Assembly: GCF_000699445.3 (NCBI RefSeq)
Contig: NC_067196.1
Span: 34,740,616-34,804,615 of the forward strand
Length of the DNA: 64,000 nucleotides
Direction of reading: 5' to 3'
From: Schistosoma haematobium
Taxonomy: Eukaryota; Platyhelminthes; Trematoda; Strigeidida; Schistosomatidae
The notes below the pieces were generated by a model, which worked only from the letters and a program-made list of their open reading frames with translations, was not told where the DNA came from and made no database searches. Made by a program: the position numbers and the translations under genes. This document shows positions 11,701 to 24,783 of this stretch, piece by piece (the first letter of the stretch is position 1; every line of letters begins with the position of its first letter).

Positions 11701-12350
11701 AACTAATCCAAGAAATTGCGCGACCATCTTCCATTATACTGAGGTGGATACCTGTCTCTACCCGGCACGGGTTATCTCCACTGGTCACAGCTCCTCACTG
11801 GATGCTTTAAACAGATAGAAACTTTCCAAAATAACAATAAGATTAGACGTTAAAGAGGGAATTATATTTGTGAAAGTTTCGTCGATTATAATTAAAACAA
11901 CGTTTCGTTCGGTGTGCTGGTCCTAGAAACATCAGGAGTGATGATTAGACAATTTTCATCAAGTGAGTACTCAGGTTCTGTAGAACTATCCGTTTATATT
12001 CAGACGAAAGTTGTAAAATAATACGATTAAACTACACGAAATTCAAGACACATATTTCCCTCAATGCCAGATAATATTTTAACATTACATTGGATAGATT
12101 CAAATATTCTAATTCGGATGAAAGTTCATTTTTATCACAATTTTTAAAGAACGTTAACTCACGTATCATTTTAAGATCATAAGGTAATTAAGTATGAGTA
12201 TGAATAGCACTACAAAATAGTATTGGATCTGTGATATGGTTTATTGGTTTAATAATCGTTTCGAGTTTGTCCCATGATATGAAGATGAAATATTTTTTAA
12301 TCAGACTTAAGTCAACAAGAAAAAATAATTTAAAACATTCCAATTACAAA

Positions 12351-12884
12351 TTAAATCTCATCAACATCAGTAAAAACATATATAGCTGTAGACGAGCCTT
12401 TAAGTGGATTATAAGTTGAAGATAAACGACACACAGGTAAACATTTAATGTATTTCTTGTTAATATAATCTAGTAATTTTACTGAGAATTTAGTAATTTG
12501 CTGCATCATCAAACTACTTAACCATAATATCCAACCATCAAATAAACTTATTTGACCACATGTTAGAGAATGAGAAAAAGTATAACATGAACCAAATGGC
12601 TCTGTTAATCTGCACGCTTTAGAAAAGATTGTTGTTTCAGGGCGTGAATAACCAAGACAGGTGTGATATAATTCATATCGAGATAAATAACTAATCCAAT
12701 TTGAAATAAAAGCTAACCAACAGAAGATTGAAATTCCGGGAAATCTGCCTCGTTGTTCGGTTGTAAAAATTGTACTTGAATGCCAAGGTGATAACCATTC
12801 AGAGACGTATATCCATTTCTCATTTTGAGGTTCGTTATGATCATAGATAATACGAAGAGCTATCGGAGAAAATGGTGATAAGGC
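12351..12884 (-). CDS. terminal exon of unrecognised - strand gene
   Basis: An open frame of 177 codons plus TAA follows a good acceptor (CCCTTCAG ending at 12885). The translation has uneven, protein-like composition: rich in Trp, Cys and aromatic residues, with ALSPFSPIALRIIYDH at the start, WIYVSEWLSPWHSS at about 25-38, RGRFPGISIFCWLAF at about 46-60 and ISLFDGWILWLSSLMM at about 114-129. Two stretches (near 52-66 and 117-132) are hydrophobic enough to be membrane-associated. I do not recognise the family. Its phase 0 start fits the phase 0 end of the exon at 18782-19525 upstream, so they probably belong to one gene, with the 14.5-16.0 kb LINE in the intron between. Confidence 0.55.
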   Translation of the reverse strand, partial: ALSPFSPIALRIIYDHNEPQNEKWIYVSEWLSPWHSSTIFTTEQRGRFPGISIFCWLAFISNWISYLSRYELYHTCLGYSRPETTIFSKACRLTEPFGSCYTFSHSLTCGQISLFDGWILWLSSLMMQQITKFSVKLLDYINKKYIKCLPVCRLSSTYNPLKGSSTAIYVFTDVDEI

Positions 12885-14544
12885 CTGAAGGGAATAACAG
12901 ATAATATTTGTAACTATTTTCAGATTAATTATTTATGAGACAACACAAGTATTAATTCATGCAAAAATATCCTACAATGCTCTTAAATTATTTCAATCTT
13001 AATTCTCACATAAAACGTTAACATGAAAATACTCCATATTTGTTCTACAATTTACACCAGCAATTTCATGTTTATCACTGTCAAACTAGTACCCACAATT
13101 CTCAAAATAAAAAATCTGAAATGAGCTGTGAAGGTCTTCCTGTTCACAGTAGGTTGATTTAAGAAATAAATATAAATCAGATAATTTTTTTTTCTTCCCA
13201 TAAATAGTTTGAATGAAATTCTCGATAAAAGATTAGTCCAGTGAGTAAGGAAACAAACTTCAACTAGAAACTTGGAATATTGGTAACTACGAGTTATAGT
13301 GATCGGTTTACATTGAGAATCATAAACAGATGGGTGAAAAAGTATGTTAGAACACGATAAAAATGTTTAATAAAAGCGAGATTATTAAACTTCGAAAGTA
13401 CTTTCCCACAAACAGATGCAATTTGAGGTTTTAAATTTCCAGTTATCTAGATGTGATCGACAACTGGGCATGCTACTAAATTTCTTATGTAAGTACGCTA
13501 ATGGTTCCCTTCAAAGAGCATCATATGAAGTAGTTGAAAATATATGTATTTCCTTTTATCAAATAGTTAACATCATAACTTCATGACAATTGGCAGTTAT
13601 ATATCAATACAGTTGGTTATTTCTGTAAACAACTTGTGTAACAGTATGTAAGAAAGTAGGCAAAATGACCATATCTCCTTTTATAAGAAGGGGTGATAAA
13701 CAAAAACTCTTTGTACAACAAAACATGGATTTAAGTACTTTGACCTGACAAAAACTAATTTCATCTTCAGATGAAAAATCAGATAAATTATTTTCTGAAA
13801 ATCATATGTTTATTTGTCTTGTGAAAGTATCCAGGTGATTTTGTACCCACATATCTCTGTGTATACATGTAAATGTTAACTTGTATTTTCAACCAGAATT
13901 TCTTTTCTTATAATCCAAAACAAAAGATTAAGCGCAAGGTATAATCTTAAAACCTGATTATTAGAATGGTTATGTTTCTACAATCTTCATTGTCAAGCTT
14001 TATGAACGAAAAATGCTAAGCATTTGCAATTTTGGATGTATCGGCAAGAGATTTGAAATAAAGAAACTGACGCTTTTATTCTTTGGTTTATTAGTAATCA
14101 AGATTGATCAGACAAATGCAACCTTTTTTATTTATTTCTATTTTTAAGCCTCCTTTTCTTACATACAATCTGTTGTCATATCTTTTACCAGTTAAAAACA
14201 ACAGTAGGTTTATGTATCTACTATGATTTAAAAATTATAGTTCATTGTATTTTGTTATTTTCCTTTTTGATAACGACACAAATCAGGAATCGGTATACTA
14301 AAAGTTGATTACGATCACCAGTTCGTTGTTGTACTTGGTCTGTCAGTTAGTTTAGTTTATCAAAATTTGTTGAAGTAGATAAATTGGTGTAAGTAGCATG
14401 GGAGAAGTGACAGAACGATTTATTTTAATAGAAGGCACGTTATATTCTGTTTTATGAGGAGCTGAGAATTTTGAATGTGGTCATAAAATAAACAACATGA
14501 TTGTACTGTCCAATTTTAGCGATTAGGTTGGCTAATAGTTTAGC
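12885..14544. other. probable intron sequence, no supported gene
   Basis: AT-rich DNA between the predicted terminal exon and the LINE at 14.5 kb. I see only short frames and no recognised repeat. Confidence 0.4.
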
Positions 14545-15960
14545 TAAAATCTGAGAGTTGAACGTAATCCCATCTGACAAGTCACAATCAATGACTGTCT
14601 CAATATACAAGAAAGGGTCAAAATCATCCTGTGCTAACCATAGAGGGGTTAGTTTGACTATCATAGCATCTAAAATACTAGCCTCGTTAATTATCGGCCG
14701 CCTAACTAAAACTCGTGAACTGCAAACACGAGAAAATCAGGCTGGCTTCAAAACTGGTCGTAGTTGCATCCACCACATACTCACCATTTGTCAGGTTCCA
14801 GAACACAGACATGCTTGTCGGCGTTCGACAATAGTGGTCTTTCATGACTTAAAAGCATTTGACTCTGTAGACCAAGAGGTTCTGTGGCAATGTCTGTCAT
14901 CGAAAGGCGTACCTCAGAAGTACATAAACCCTGTGAGGGCTCTTTACTCGAACACTACCAGTCGAGTCAGAGTCTATGGCGAAACGTCATCTGATTTCGC
15001 AACCTCAAGTGGTGTCCACCAAGGCTGTCCACTATCTCCATTCATCATTGACATAGTGATGGAAATAACGCTCTCATCAACTGAATTTTCGAGCATTAAT
15101 CTTCTTCCAGGAAGTACACTTATCGACTTAGAATGCGCACATGACATAGTCCTGTTTGGTGAAGACGCTGATAAAATGCGGTCTTCTGGTAGCACTGAGC
15201 AACAATACCAGGATGTTTGGGATGCGTTTCTCCCAATGTAAATGCAAATTTTCGTTTCAGGACTGGACTGTTTCAACACCTGAACTAAGGATGGGGAGTG
15301 AAGTAGTCGAACGCGTCGACAACTTCAGTTATCTTGGAAGTCTGGCCAGCCTTGATGGGTTGATGTCTGACGAAATCTGTGCACGGATTCGAAAATCTCG
15401 TTTGGCTTTTGCCAACTGACGTTACCTCCAGAGGGGGTGAGATATCTATCAATCAATTAAGGGATGAGTATACTGCGCAGCAGTTCGTTCTGTTCTACTT
15501 TATGGCTGCGAAACGTGTCCATTAAGAGTAGAAGATACTCGTAAGCTACTAGTATTTGATCACAGGTGTCTTAGAAATACTGCTCGCATCTGCTAGAATC
15601 ACCGGGTACGTGATAGTGAGGTTAGACGAAGAGTATTTGGGAATGATTGTAAATCAGTTGATGAGGTTGTGAACATTCATCGACTACGATGGTTGGATCA
15701 CGTGTTACGCATACCTGAACACCAATTACCACGACGCGCAATGCTGATCAGTGTTGGGGATGGTTGGAAGAAAGTTAGGGGCGGCCATACCAAAACGTGG
15801 CATCAGTGCTTGAAGCCACTAACTTCTAGTCTTAGCCATATTGGTAGATGCAGACTACTTGGTTGGGGTCCGCGTGACTATCGTAAATAATGGTTGATGA
15901 CTCTTGGTGACATGGCTCAGAATCTATCACAATCGCGTCGGTGTATACGCTCTCTTCCCT
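14545..15960 (+). pseudogene. degenerate non-LTR retrotransposon, reverse transcriptase and C-terminal part
   Basis: The frame at 14558-15241 carries RT signatures in order: NHRGVSLT (about 28-35), the long QAGF motif with GFKTGRSCIHHI (about 63-74), motif A as VVFHDLKAFDSVD (about 93-105), motif B SGVHQGCPLSPF (about 149-160), and motif C decayed to ECAHDIVLF in place of the catalytic YADD type. After a frameshift the frame at 15156-15419 continues with VERVDNFSYLGS and EICARIRKSRLAFA. Then come stop-interrupted pieces LLYGCETC and [11 protein letters not shown] up to WGPRDYRK. It therefore spans motif 1 to the C-terminus but is dead. It is the same family as the fragment at 53.94-54.62 kb. 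Confidence 0.85.
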
Positions 15961-16089
15961 TAAACTAAGAGATTAAAATCTCTTCATATTTTTCTTTCTA
16001 CGAACTAACTCTTTCTTCCTGTACTATGTCCTTATCTGCAACCTTTCTCTTATATATTACCACCACTGAATTAACTACTATGAATTTGA

Positions 16090-16200
16090 TGTTGATCTTG
16101 TTGTGCTGATGAGGTGTGACAACTTGGATCAAAGCACATATGTGTCTGGTCCTACGTTGTAAGTGACTGATTGTACTGTACACAGGGATCCATTTATTTT
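16090..16200 (-). repeat. dispersed repeat with QRRTRHIC-type frame
   Basis: A block around 16104-16172 recurs with few changes at about 63869-63932 in the same orientation. Shared stretches include CACATATGTG and TGGTCCTACGTTGTA. On the - strand both copies are open and read LQRRTRHIC followed by a hydrophobic stretch. Family unknown. Confidence 0.6.
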
Positions 16201-17700
16201 TATTCTCGGACATAAAACCTTGTTAACGAAAGAAGGTATTCATCAAGAACGGACATGAAATTTCTGAAAGAAACAGTGATTTTAAAATTCCGAGTCTGTT
16301 ACATATCACAACCTATATACTCTAAATAATGAATTTCACCCATATACCAGTATATGAGGTCTAATATAAACTTTTTTTGCATGATAAACACGCTTATCTC
16401 AAAAACAATCGTATAACACTTTCAATTAGACGCTTTTTATACAATTTCTAAAAGATAATAAAACTTTGCAAATCAATGGACTATTGCATATATCGTTTAT
16501 TTTCTTAAAATGTTTCATGAGAATATTTATACAACATAACTTTAGCTGAATAGTAGGTTTTGCCTACTAAAACGGAGGAGATAATAAATTATTTTCGAAA
16601 TGCAAATTATGTCATTTCGATTTAAAGGTTTTCCTAAGAAACTCTATCAATATTAATATAAACAATTCAAGTTTTAATGGATAAACTCTTCAACTAATCT
16701 CTGTATCAACCTTATCAATGGTATTTCTATTAGTACACAAATCTAACTACATTTTTTACAAACACTGAAGTTTTGCTCATAAGTCCATTGTGTAGTGTTG
16801 GCTATCACTTACCAAGTGAACATTCTTTGTTAACAGCTTAAATCTATCGTTTGTTGAACATACGGGATGAGTTTCCTAAAATTGTGGGGCGCATTATTCA
16901 TAAGCATAGTGTCTTTATGTATACATCTACTATTAAAATAAACCATTCATTTTTTCAAGCTGTTCAATAAATGCTAGTAATATACATAGTCGATCACATT
17001 TCTATTACTTTTGAATAAAATCTGAAGAATCAAACTATAACGAGATTACGAGCGCTACGTAACTTTGTATGAAGAACTCTGTTAAGATCTTTGAAAATTG
17101 GTGGTTTGAATATTTTAAAGTAATAACTTTCTTTCCAACATATCATCAGATTGCTTATTAAAAACCACTAATTTTGAAACATGCTAACTTCGGATTACTT
17201 GCTTATTTAATAAATAACATAAGTCCGTAGAATTACGTTAGTTTGGCCACCTAGAAAAGTGACAACAATTCTCTGCGTTTTGTTTATTAGCTGAAAATGA
17301 ATTCTGTTAAGTGTGTATGTGCCGCTCAAGAAGTAGTTTGGAATTTAACTGATCAGAATCTTGAAATATGTACATATAATTAAACAACTGGGCCATATTT
17401 GGGAAGCTCTAATATGGAACTAATGGTAGGCGTTTTAAACTCCCAGACTTTTTCAGTTATTTGATTCTTAATGAACTTTTTAGATTAGTATTAACAGTTC
17501 AATATTAGTTAAATTTTGTTCTCATGTACAGATCTGTACATCTATTTTAAAACGTCTGTTTCAACAGTAAATCTTCTTGGTTTCAATACTCTGGTCTATC
17601 CAAATCTGAAGTTCAAACTTAATAATTTACTCACAAAATCCATTCCGAAATTCTAGTTCTTCGAATTCAGAACTACTAGGAAAAGTGATGGAATATATAA
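16201..17700. other. probable intron sequence, no supported gene
   Basis: AT-rich, only short frames. No repeat family recognised. Confidence 0.4.
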
Positions 17701-17814
17701 TAAAAATAATTAAAGCTGTTAATCATAAACAAAATATTTGACTGAGATTATATAGCTTATTAAATTATCAGATGAGAAATAACTGGTCATGGATGAGAAT
17801 AAATACCACAAATC

Positions 17815-17975
17815 AATCAACATTTTTTTGTTTCTATTCATTTCAGCAAATAGATATTGAACAGGAGTAACATCTGTGCTACCATGAATTATCCTGTATT
17901 CGAACCTCAAAACTAAGTGATCGAAAAGTGGAATCTTATTTACCATTATGTCGTGCAACTAAATACTCATTGATA
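17815..17975 (-). CDS. possible small exon between the two unrecognised exons
   Basis: On the - strand an acceptor-like …GAGTATTTAG is followed by an open frame starting LHDIMVNKIPLFDHLVLRFEY and running through HGSTDVTPVQYLFAEMN. A possible GT donor lies near 17815 (…TTGTG|GTATTT). Composition is more protein-like than nearby frames and it lies between the exons at 18782-19525 and 12351-12884. However, the donor is weak and the phase is uncertain. It could be a chance frame or an alternative exon. Confidence 0.25.
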
Positions 17976-18781
17976 GTTTTCACCTGTACAAATATACCTC
18001 TAGGTATCTTTTTTCAATCATCGACAAAAATATAGACTAATTATCATGCCAATAAACAGACTGCCATTCTGACTACCGTTTTAAGTTTTCTAAATGCTGA
18101 CATTCGTTAAATCAATTTTTGTTGCACAAAATATAAGCGACTTTGAAGATATATTTTACATTAAACCAGTCTAAATTCAGAATACGGTAATTTAGATCTT
18201 CGTAAGTTCCATCGTTTCTGTTGAAAGAAGTGTTAGTTTATTCAGTTTCATTTAAATCTTAATTGTGAACTAATAGATTTCTGAGCAAAATCTTTTCAAA
18301 TGCACTTTTATCTTCATGTCTAATGGCTATTTTCATTTAATCCTCACTTAGTACAACAAATAATTTAATTAACACTTTATATTCACTTATTCTGACTGTT
18401 TTCCAAGATTTCACGTTTTAAATAATAAAAAGATATTTCTCTAAGGATTACTTCGTAATCAGTATTGTGTTTTCTAAACATTCAAAAACAAGTGACTCTA
18501 TTCTGATCATCAAGATCTTATGTTGAAAAGTCAAAATTACTCTGAATTTGATTATAATTATTGAGAACAAGAATGTACCATACAGGGTAGACGTATCGCT
18601 TTACTGTATTTTAGTTGGTTTAAGCTTCGTTTTTCATTCATTTCATTCGCGATACCCTACATTCTCTGTAACACACAAAACATTTTTGTCAATCTAAGCC
18701 AAATCTAATTTTTATGAATGTAAATAATTTTATTAGTGATATTTTGTTACTATAATGAAAGGAGAACCTATTATAACATAC

Positions 18782-19525
18782 CAAGGGGTCAATGATAAAT
18801 ATTTGACTTGAATGAGCCCATTTAACACTCAGTATATAACGATTTATATCGTCAAACAGTTGTTTAGTTGAAGCACGACGAAATGGTAATGCCCAATTAG
18901 GTTTTAAGAAATTTTCAGTTAACATTCTACCTGGAACAAGAAAAGAAGGCCATCTTGTTGTATAAAACATCCATTTCATTGGATTACAATCATGTAAATA
19001 CATTGTCTGCACATTCGTCATTCTTTGATCCATTAGTGAAATAGTTGAATCATTACAGTTACTGAAATGTCCAAATTTTTCATTGATGTTATTTTGTGTT
19101 TTTATCGAATATTTATTCATAAAACTGACTTGTTGTGAAATAGATTTTTGGTTTAAATGTGTAATAAAAATGTCAGGTAATCCAATATTTAAATGACCAT
19201 AGTATTTCTGTTCACAGTGACTATTCCATGCATAATTACATGTTTCCATAAAATAATAAGTTACGTTCATTGGTTTATTTATATTTGTCCATATGATTGT
19301 AATTTCTTTCAAATTTATAGTAGACGAATGATGAACGTAGTTAAGAACATTTAAATTGTTGTTTTCGATCTTTTTCTTTGTCCTTAACTCTTCGTTTGTA
19401 TTTAAGTATGATTGTACTGTTTGACTTTCTTCCTGTAATGTCGATACTGATGATAAATTGGAAGAGATAAATGGAGATGACATGACTAAGTCTATTTCAT
19501 TGTTGTGACCGTTTAGTTCGATATT
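18782..19525 (-). CDS. large exon of unrecognised - strand gene
   Basis: An open frame of 248 codons in phase 0 lies between an acceptor (TTTGTACAG, ending at 19526) and a donor GTATGT at 18781-18776. It contains an internal ATG at codon 15, but the open frame before it and the acceptor argue for an internal exon. The N-terminal 80 residues are polar and Ser/Asn-rich. After this come ITIIWTNINKPMNVTYYFMETC (about 96-117), several Cys residues, and a basic/aromatic C-terminal block WPSFLVPGRMLTENFLKPNWALPF (about 194-217). Multiple N-x-S/T sites would fit a lumenal or extracellular segment, but that is inference. No family recognised. Likely joins 12351-12884. Confidence 0.55.
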
Positions 19526-19734
19526 CTGTACAAATGTAAAATGAAATAATGTTTTCTAAATAGGCAGATTTCTGAAGTGGTTACTGATAATAAAAAGAAA
19601 CATTTCAAGCATATGGTAAATAATGTAATTTTTTGATTGAATTGTGATAAATTAGCTTTAAGTATAAAGATCATAAAAGTTTTAAGTGAATTTACGAAAA
19701 ACAGAAAGAAAGATTTTAGTAATTTCAATAGTTG

Positions 19735-20150
19735 GAATCATGAGTCAGTCGAAGCTAGAGCAGCATGGAAAACCTGGAAGCACTGGACGGCCGTTTCGTC
19801 CTATTGTGGGACTGGCTTCAAGAGGTATATCCTGGAGTTCGAGTGAGAAGTAGTGACCACTGGAGTTCAACCAGGTCTGTTGTGAAATAGTAACTCACTG
19901 AAGACAATGGTGGATGTGTCGCTGTGTTTCGTGGATTAGTTGAAATTACGCATTAACACCGTTGGATACCAGCTCAGTGGTCTAGTGGTTAAGTGCTCGC
20001 GCACGAAACCAGTAGGTCCTGGGTTGGAATCTCGCAGGGGGCGAGGTCGTGGATGAGCACTACTGAGGAGTCCCACAATAGGACGAAACGGCCGTCCAGT
20101 GCTTCCAGGTTTTCCATGGTGTTCTAGCTTCAACTGACTCATGACTTAAA
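19735..20150. repeat. hammerhead SINE with inverted left arm
   Basis: The right part is a + strand SINE with a tRNA-like head (about 19963-20035, A-box-like TAGTGGTTAAGTG, B-box-like GGTTGGAATCTC), a ribozyme (20057-20102) and a tail to about 20142. The left part (19735-19813) is the reverse complement of the tail and part of the ribozyme, cut off before the CUGA core. The outer arms match each other for about 50 bp, including flanking TAGTAATTTCAATAGT on the left and its complement on the right. Confidence 0.75.
20057..20102 (+). ncRNA. hammerhead ribozyme in SINE, core intact
   Basis: The stem I strand GCACUA is followed by CUGAGGA. Stem II is GUCC/GGAC with a CACAAUA loop, then GAAA, a very short stem III (ACGGCCGU, self-complementary), GUC, and the second stem I strand CAGUGC. 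Five of the six stem I pairs form. This is one of the two best-preserved ribozymes of this SINE family here, and its stem II and core closely follow the published Smα hammerhead layout as I remember it. Confidence 0.7.
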
Positions 20151-21880
20151 CTATTGAAATTACTATAATATCCACAAATCCCGTTTGATATTAAAAATTT
20201 AATAATTTATAACTTCGGTTATACATCACGGTTGAATGAATACCCTACAATAACAAATAAATGAATGTAACAGTGGTACTGAGTTAGACGTGAGGAAGAA
20301 ATCGATGTATATATCACAATTTCATTGAAAATGTCCATCATTATAACCAATTTCAAATTACTTCAAGACTAAAGTATTCACTGTTAGTCTTCCATAAAAA
20401 GGTTTGTTTTTTTCTAATTGATTTATCCCTTAAGGGATATTGGTGTGAACTGAGAAAATAAAATGATACAATTATTTAGAATTTCTGTCCTTTCAACTGT
20501 TTGTTCTACATAATAATTAAATGAATTTATAGGTCAACTTCATTCATTTAAATTATTTTTATATTAAAATTCGAAATGATAATTTAATGAGAATAAATAG
20601 CTGATCACAATCAAACACGATTATACTGTGATTAAATTATACTTGGGAATTATATAATTACTAATCCTCAGCTAGTTTACTGGTAAAGCCCATAAAATTT
20701 TGATCGATAAAGATAATGAAAGAATAAACTATTGTTTTATATGTTTCTACTTTTCTTTTTATATGAACAAGTGATGTGAAATTATCTCTTTTACTGCCGA
20801 TCATTTTAATCAATGAATTCTGTGGGATAAATAATGTGTAGAATTTACTCTGAATTTTTTCTAATTAAGAACATCAGTAAAAATTTGTAACAATGTCATA
20901 TGAACTATACTTGGATGATGATAAAAGATAAATTCTCTCAGTGTACAGTATTACTGGGGTTTTCATAGGTACCGAGAGAATAGTGGGCTACTTGTTACGT
21001 AAGCAGATCGCGTTAATCTACTTCCAGACATATATCCTTGACAAGAATGACTGAAATATTTTGTCTAAAATGGTACTTATTCAGTGTCTATTTGTGTTTT
21101 GTAATAATGATAGATTTAGCAGATCAGGCAGAGTTGGCCAAGACACAATTAATTATTTTTCCTCAGCTAGACATTAAAACTGTGGTAGGGTAGACCGAAG
21201 TACACTGACATCAATAATTGCTTGTACATTTAATTCATCATATGAATATTTTAACATATTTTGACTGTTAACTTCAAACTAAATCTTGAAAGCAGGATCT
21301 CTTGGTATTATGGTGGTTATCATTAACAGCAATAGTAACCTACAAGGAAACGGATACTGTTTAAATATGACGTGATGTTTAAGTGAATAAGTGTGTATGT
21401 AGATTGTAAAAAACACCAAACACATATCCTTTTGAAAAAATAGAAATTCTATCCATTGTTGAAATAACCTCAATAAATTACATTAAGACGACTATATAGT
21501 AATTTATAATTTGTAAACAAATACTGTCTGTAATAGAATGTAGCCGGAGTTCAGTATGTCAAAATACAAACTTGACTGAAGCATGTAGCTAACTAGAATA
21601 AGTATAAAATTAAAGAAGCCACTAGTGAAAAAGATAATATAGTTTCGACCTATGAAATTTTTGACTTTAATTTCTAACTTTTTCAGGAAAGATTAAGATC
21701 TGTTCGAAGTCAGCCTAAAATATTATTTAAAATCAAATTTACCACTTTATAATTCTTCCATAACCGTTGTCAATATCCTAATAATCCTCACTAATAGTGA
21801 CATGAAGTTTGTACATTGATTCTAAATAATTATTACTATTTGATAAATCTTCTAATTGAACGCTAGATTCGGTTTCCTAA
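20151..21880. other. no supported gene
   Basis: AT-rich DNA with short frames. I see no splice-bounded exon and no recognised repeat. Confidence 0.4.
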
Positions 21881-21889
21881 ATTCTTCCA

Positions 21890-22235
21890 GTAATTCCCAG
21901 GCTAAATCGACACGGCAACCAAATATGAGAGAAAAGGTGCGATATATGGAAAAAAATCTTATTCCAAGGCTCGTTTATGTACAAAACATCTAGGGTATTT
22001 AGAGCATTCCAGACGGCCTTATGTTACTTGGAAGTTCTGGAACTCTTTTAAAGATGGTTGCAATATATTTAATCATCAAATCGGCGTTTTCAGAGCCTCT
22101 TTTGGCTTTCTTCGAGGAATTTTCTGGATCTTCCAAACACTATGGTTTATAGGTTACAAAGAGCTGATGAGAATCTACAAATAAATGAATTCACCGGATT
22201 CTGATACACTTATTGCTCTTTATTTAGAAGAAATA
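21890..22235 (+). repeat. relic of a Penelope-like element terminal region
   Basis: The segment 22151-22212 matches the ribozyme-bearing end of the PLE at 36-48 kb (compare 48012-48068). The shared order is AGGTTRYAA, the hammerhead core CTGATGAGAA, then AAATAAATGAATTCA against AAATAAAATGAATTCA. The upstream part (from about 21890) may be the decayed 3' region of the same relic, but I cannot align it to the intact copies. No open frame remains. Confidence 0.5.
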
Positions 22236-23500
22236 AACACTTTCTTTCTAAGCTAAACGATTTAATTGTGAAACTTTCATTGCTATTTTGAACAAAGTTG
22301 TCAACACTTCCCTTAAATCTAAGTGACATCACTAAGAATTGTTTCGTTTTTATTTAAAGTAGGTTATGATCGAGAGTCGCGAAAGCTTTAATATTAAGAT
22401 CACTCAAGTCATGAAATAAAACATTGGATTCACTCATTTATGATGCATGTTTGCTTATACATTCCAGATCCTGTTTCGTTATGATTTGTCTAGCTTTATA
22501 TTAATTTTCGTGAAAACGATATGTTGTCTTGTTTTTCAAAAGAAGAAAGTTGGAATGGTAATGTATTCAGATTGTAAGCCAATATAAGAAATGAATACAT
22601 CTGTATCAGCACTATTATTAATATCAAGTCATATCATCTATAAATTTTAAATTATTGATCTTTAGAAACGGAGCTTAAACTAAAATTTTAATCATTAGGA
22701 TATTTCGTACTTATGGTTAAATAGTTCTTGATAGCTGTTAATAACTCTTGATTGACACAGGAAAATCCATAGTCCCTGAAAAAAATGAGTAGTTCAGTCA
22801 CTCACACGATTGTTGAAAACTTCCAGGATCTCATTCGACACTACTGTTACGCGTAATGACATTTGTACTGAATGCGACGATTTCTTGCAGGATATAAATA
22901 TATACTCTATGTGATCAGTTTAAAATCAAGGAAATCAACACAGTCACATGACAAATGACATTATGGTGTTTATCAAAACTAACTTAACTATGAAACCTTT
23001 TTCATCAAGGTAAATGTTTTATAGATAAAGCGAATTTACAAATCTGTCACGGTCAACAATATTCTGGAAGCACTTTGATCAATCTAATAAATATAAAACC
23101 ATTATTTAAGTTAGTCTTCTGTAAACGTAAAAGAGAAACTAGTTTTTGTACAACAGCTTTATAAATATTGTTTGATTTGAAGAGAATTTACATTATGGAT
23201 TGGCTTTAACTGAGCAACTTTTGAAAAATAAATAGCAATGAGCAATTGTTTCATTTTAGTATGATACTTTATTCAGGTATTCACCTACATATTTTTGTGG
23301 TGATAACTGATTTGCTAATAGTCTAGTTTGTAAAGTCACTATGATCTATAATAATTCATAGTCTGGCAGTGAATCAATTGTAAGAGGTTACCTATCCTAT
23401 CACCATTTAATAACTAACACACTTCTGATTAGTGACAAATACCGTGTTCGTCTAGTCCTTGGTTTTTGGATTCTACCAATCAAACTGTGATATGAATAAA
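22236..23500. other. no supported gene
   Basis: AT-rich DNA, short frames only. Confidence 0.4.
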
Positions 23501-23504
23501 TATT

Positions 23505-23705
23505 CCAGTCTTACAGGAGGTCAGTTAATGTCTGAATAGATCAGTGGTAATGTATCAAACTACATAACTGAGTGATGCATATTCGAATATCATATAAAAA
23601 ATGTTTCTTCAATATTACCGGTGTTTTTCTGACAAGTGTCAACTCGCACGAAACCTAGATCTAGGATTTCCTAAGACAACATCCAACCACTTAATGTCAG
23701 TTAAT
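23505..23705 (+). repeat. old, decayed Smα-like SINE
   Basis: Follows the order of the 2.65-2.85 kb copy: GGAGGTCAGT, then TAGATCAGTGGTAATG in place of the A-box, TTCGAATATCAT near the B-box, ACAAGTGTCAACTCGCACGAAACCTA in place of the ribozyme region, and ACAACATCCAACCAC at the tail. Many substitutions have destroyed the CUGA core, though CGAAAC survives. Confidence 0.55.
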
Positions 23706-24780
23706 ATTTTGTGATTACTTAAATGATTAGAGTATTAAGGTACACTGAAAACTGTTTTCTCCGTAAACTTCTGTCGACTGGAGAACCATTAAAACTTATA
23801 GTATTGAACAGTTATTTCGTTTTAATCTGGCATTATTGACCAGTGTGCACTCATGAAATATAAGCAAATTGTGGGATTCAAGATCGATCATAATTCTATC
23901 CTGAACATTATTGTGGGGAAACATAAACCATTAGGAATATTTCTCATACAAGTTCATGAGTCAGATGGATAAAACCGAAATTTCAAAATAAAAACTGCTA
24001 ATTAAACTAATGCAAGAATTTACACCGTCGCCCCTGTTTAAGATTCTTATATTCAGCGAATATATGCTTTTATATAGCAAACAAAAACATCATGAAATGA
24101 AAAATAGCAATCTTTAGCTGTTTGACGATCTTAATTTTTATCCAGCAATAGTAATTTACCGTCTTTTAAATAACTCACCTAACAAAAATGTTACATTTAA
24201 CATCTTAATACATTTATTCACTTGATCATTTGTTCTATCCTTTGAAATGTTTAGATGAGATTCGAAGACGAGTTCTGTCAGTAATTTGTTACTTCAATTA
24301 TCCTAATCATTTTATTTATTTACTGATCAATTAGACTGTCATAACATTATTATAATTTAACATCTAGAAACCTTTTGAAGTAATTCACAAATATTTATCT
24401 ATTCTAAGTTCAGGAAATCAGTCATATATCTGTTCCTTTCAAAACACTACCATTACATGATTTCTTTTAGACTACAATCACTAACTTTCAATTTTAAGTT
24501 ATCAGTATAAAACTATTTTAATTTACTCTCTTTCTGAAGATTGCTCAATCTTAAGCTATACAAAAAGAAAGATAAGTCTATTTATTAAAATCTCTATGAA
24601 ATTGAAGTTAAACTTTTTTGCATCTACCAAAGAATCAATGTAAGAAACTTTACAAACCAAAAAAGATGTAATTTAGATTATCATAACAATTTACTACCCT
24701 TCAGAATTAATTACTTTCTAAAGAAATAAATAATTAATAAAAGTATAGAATAATTTCTTTATTAGGCTAAAAGTATTATT
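23706..24780. other. no supported gene
   Basis: AT-rich DNA, short frames only. Confidence 0.4.
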
Positions 24781-24783
24781 CTT

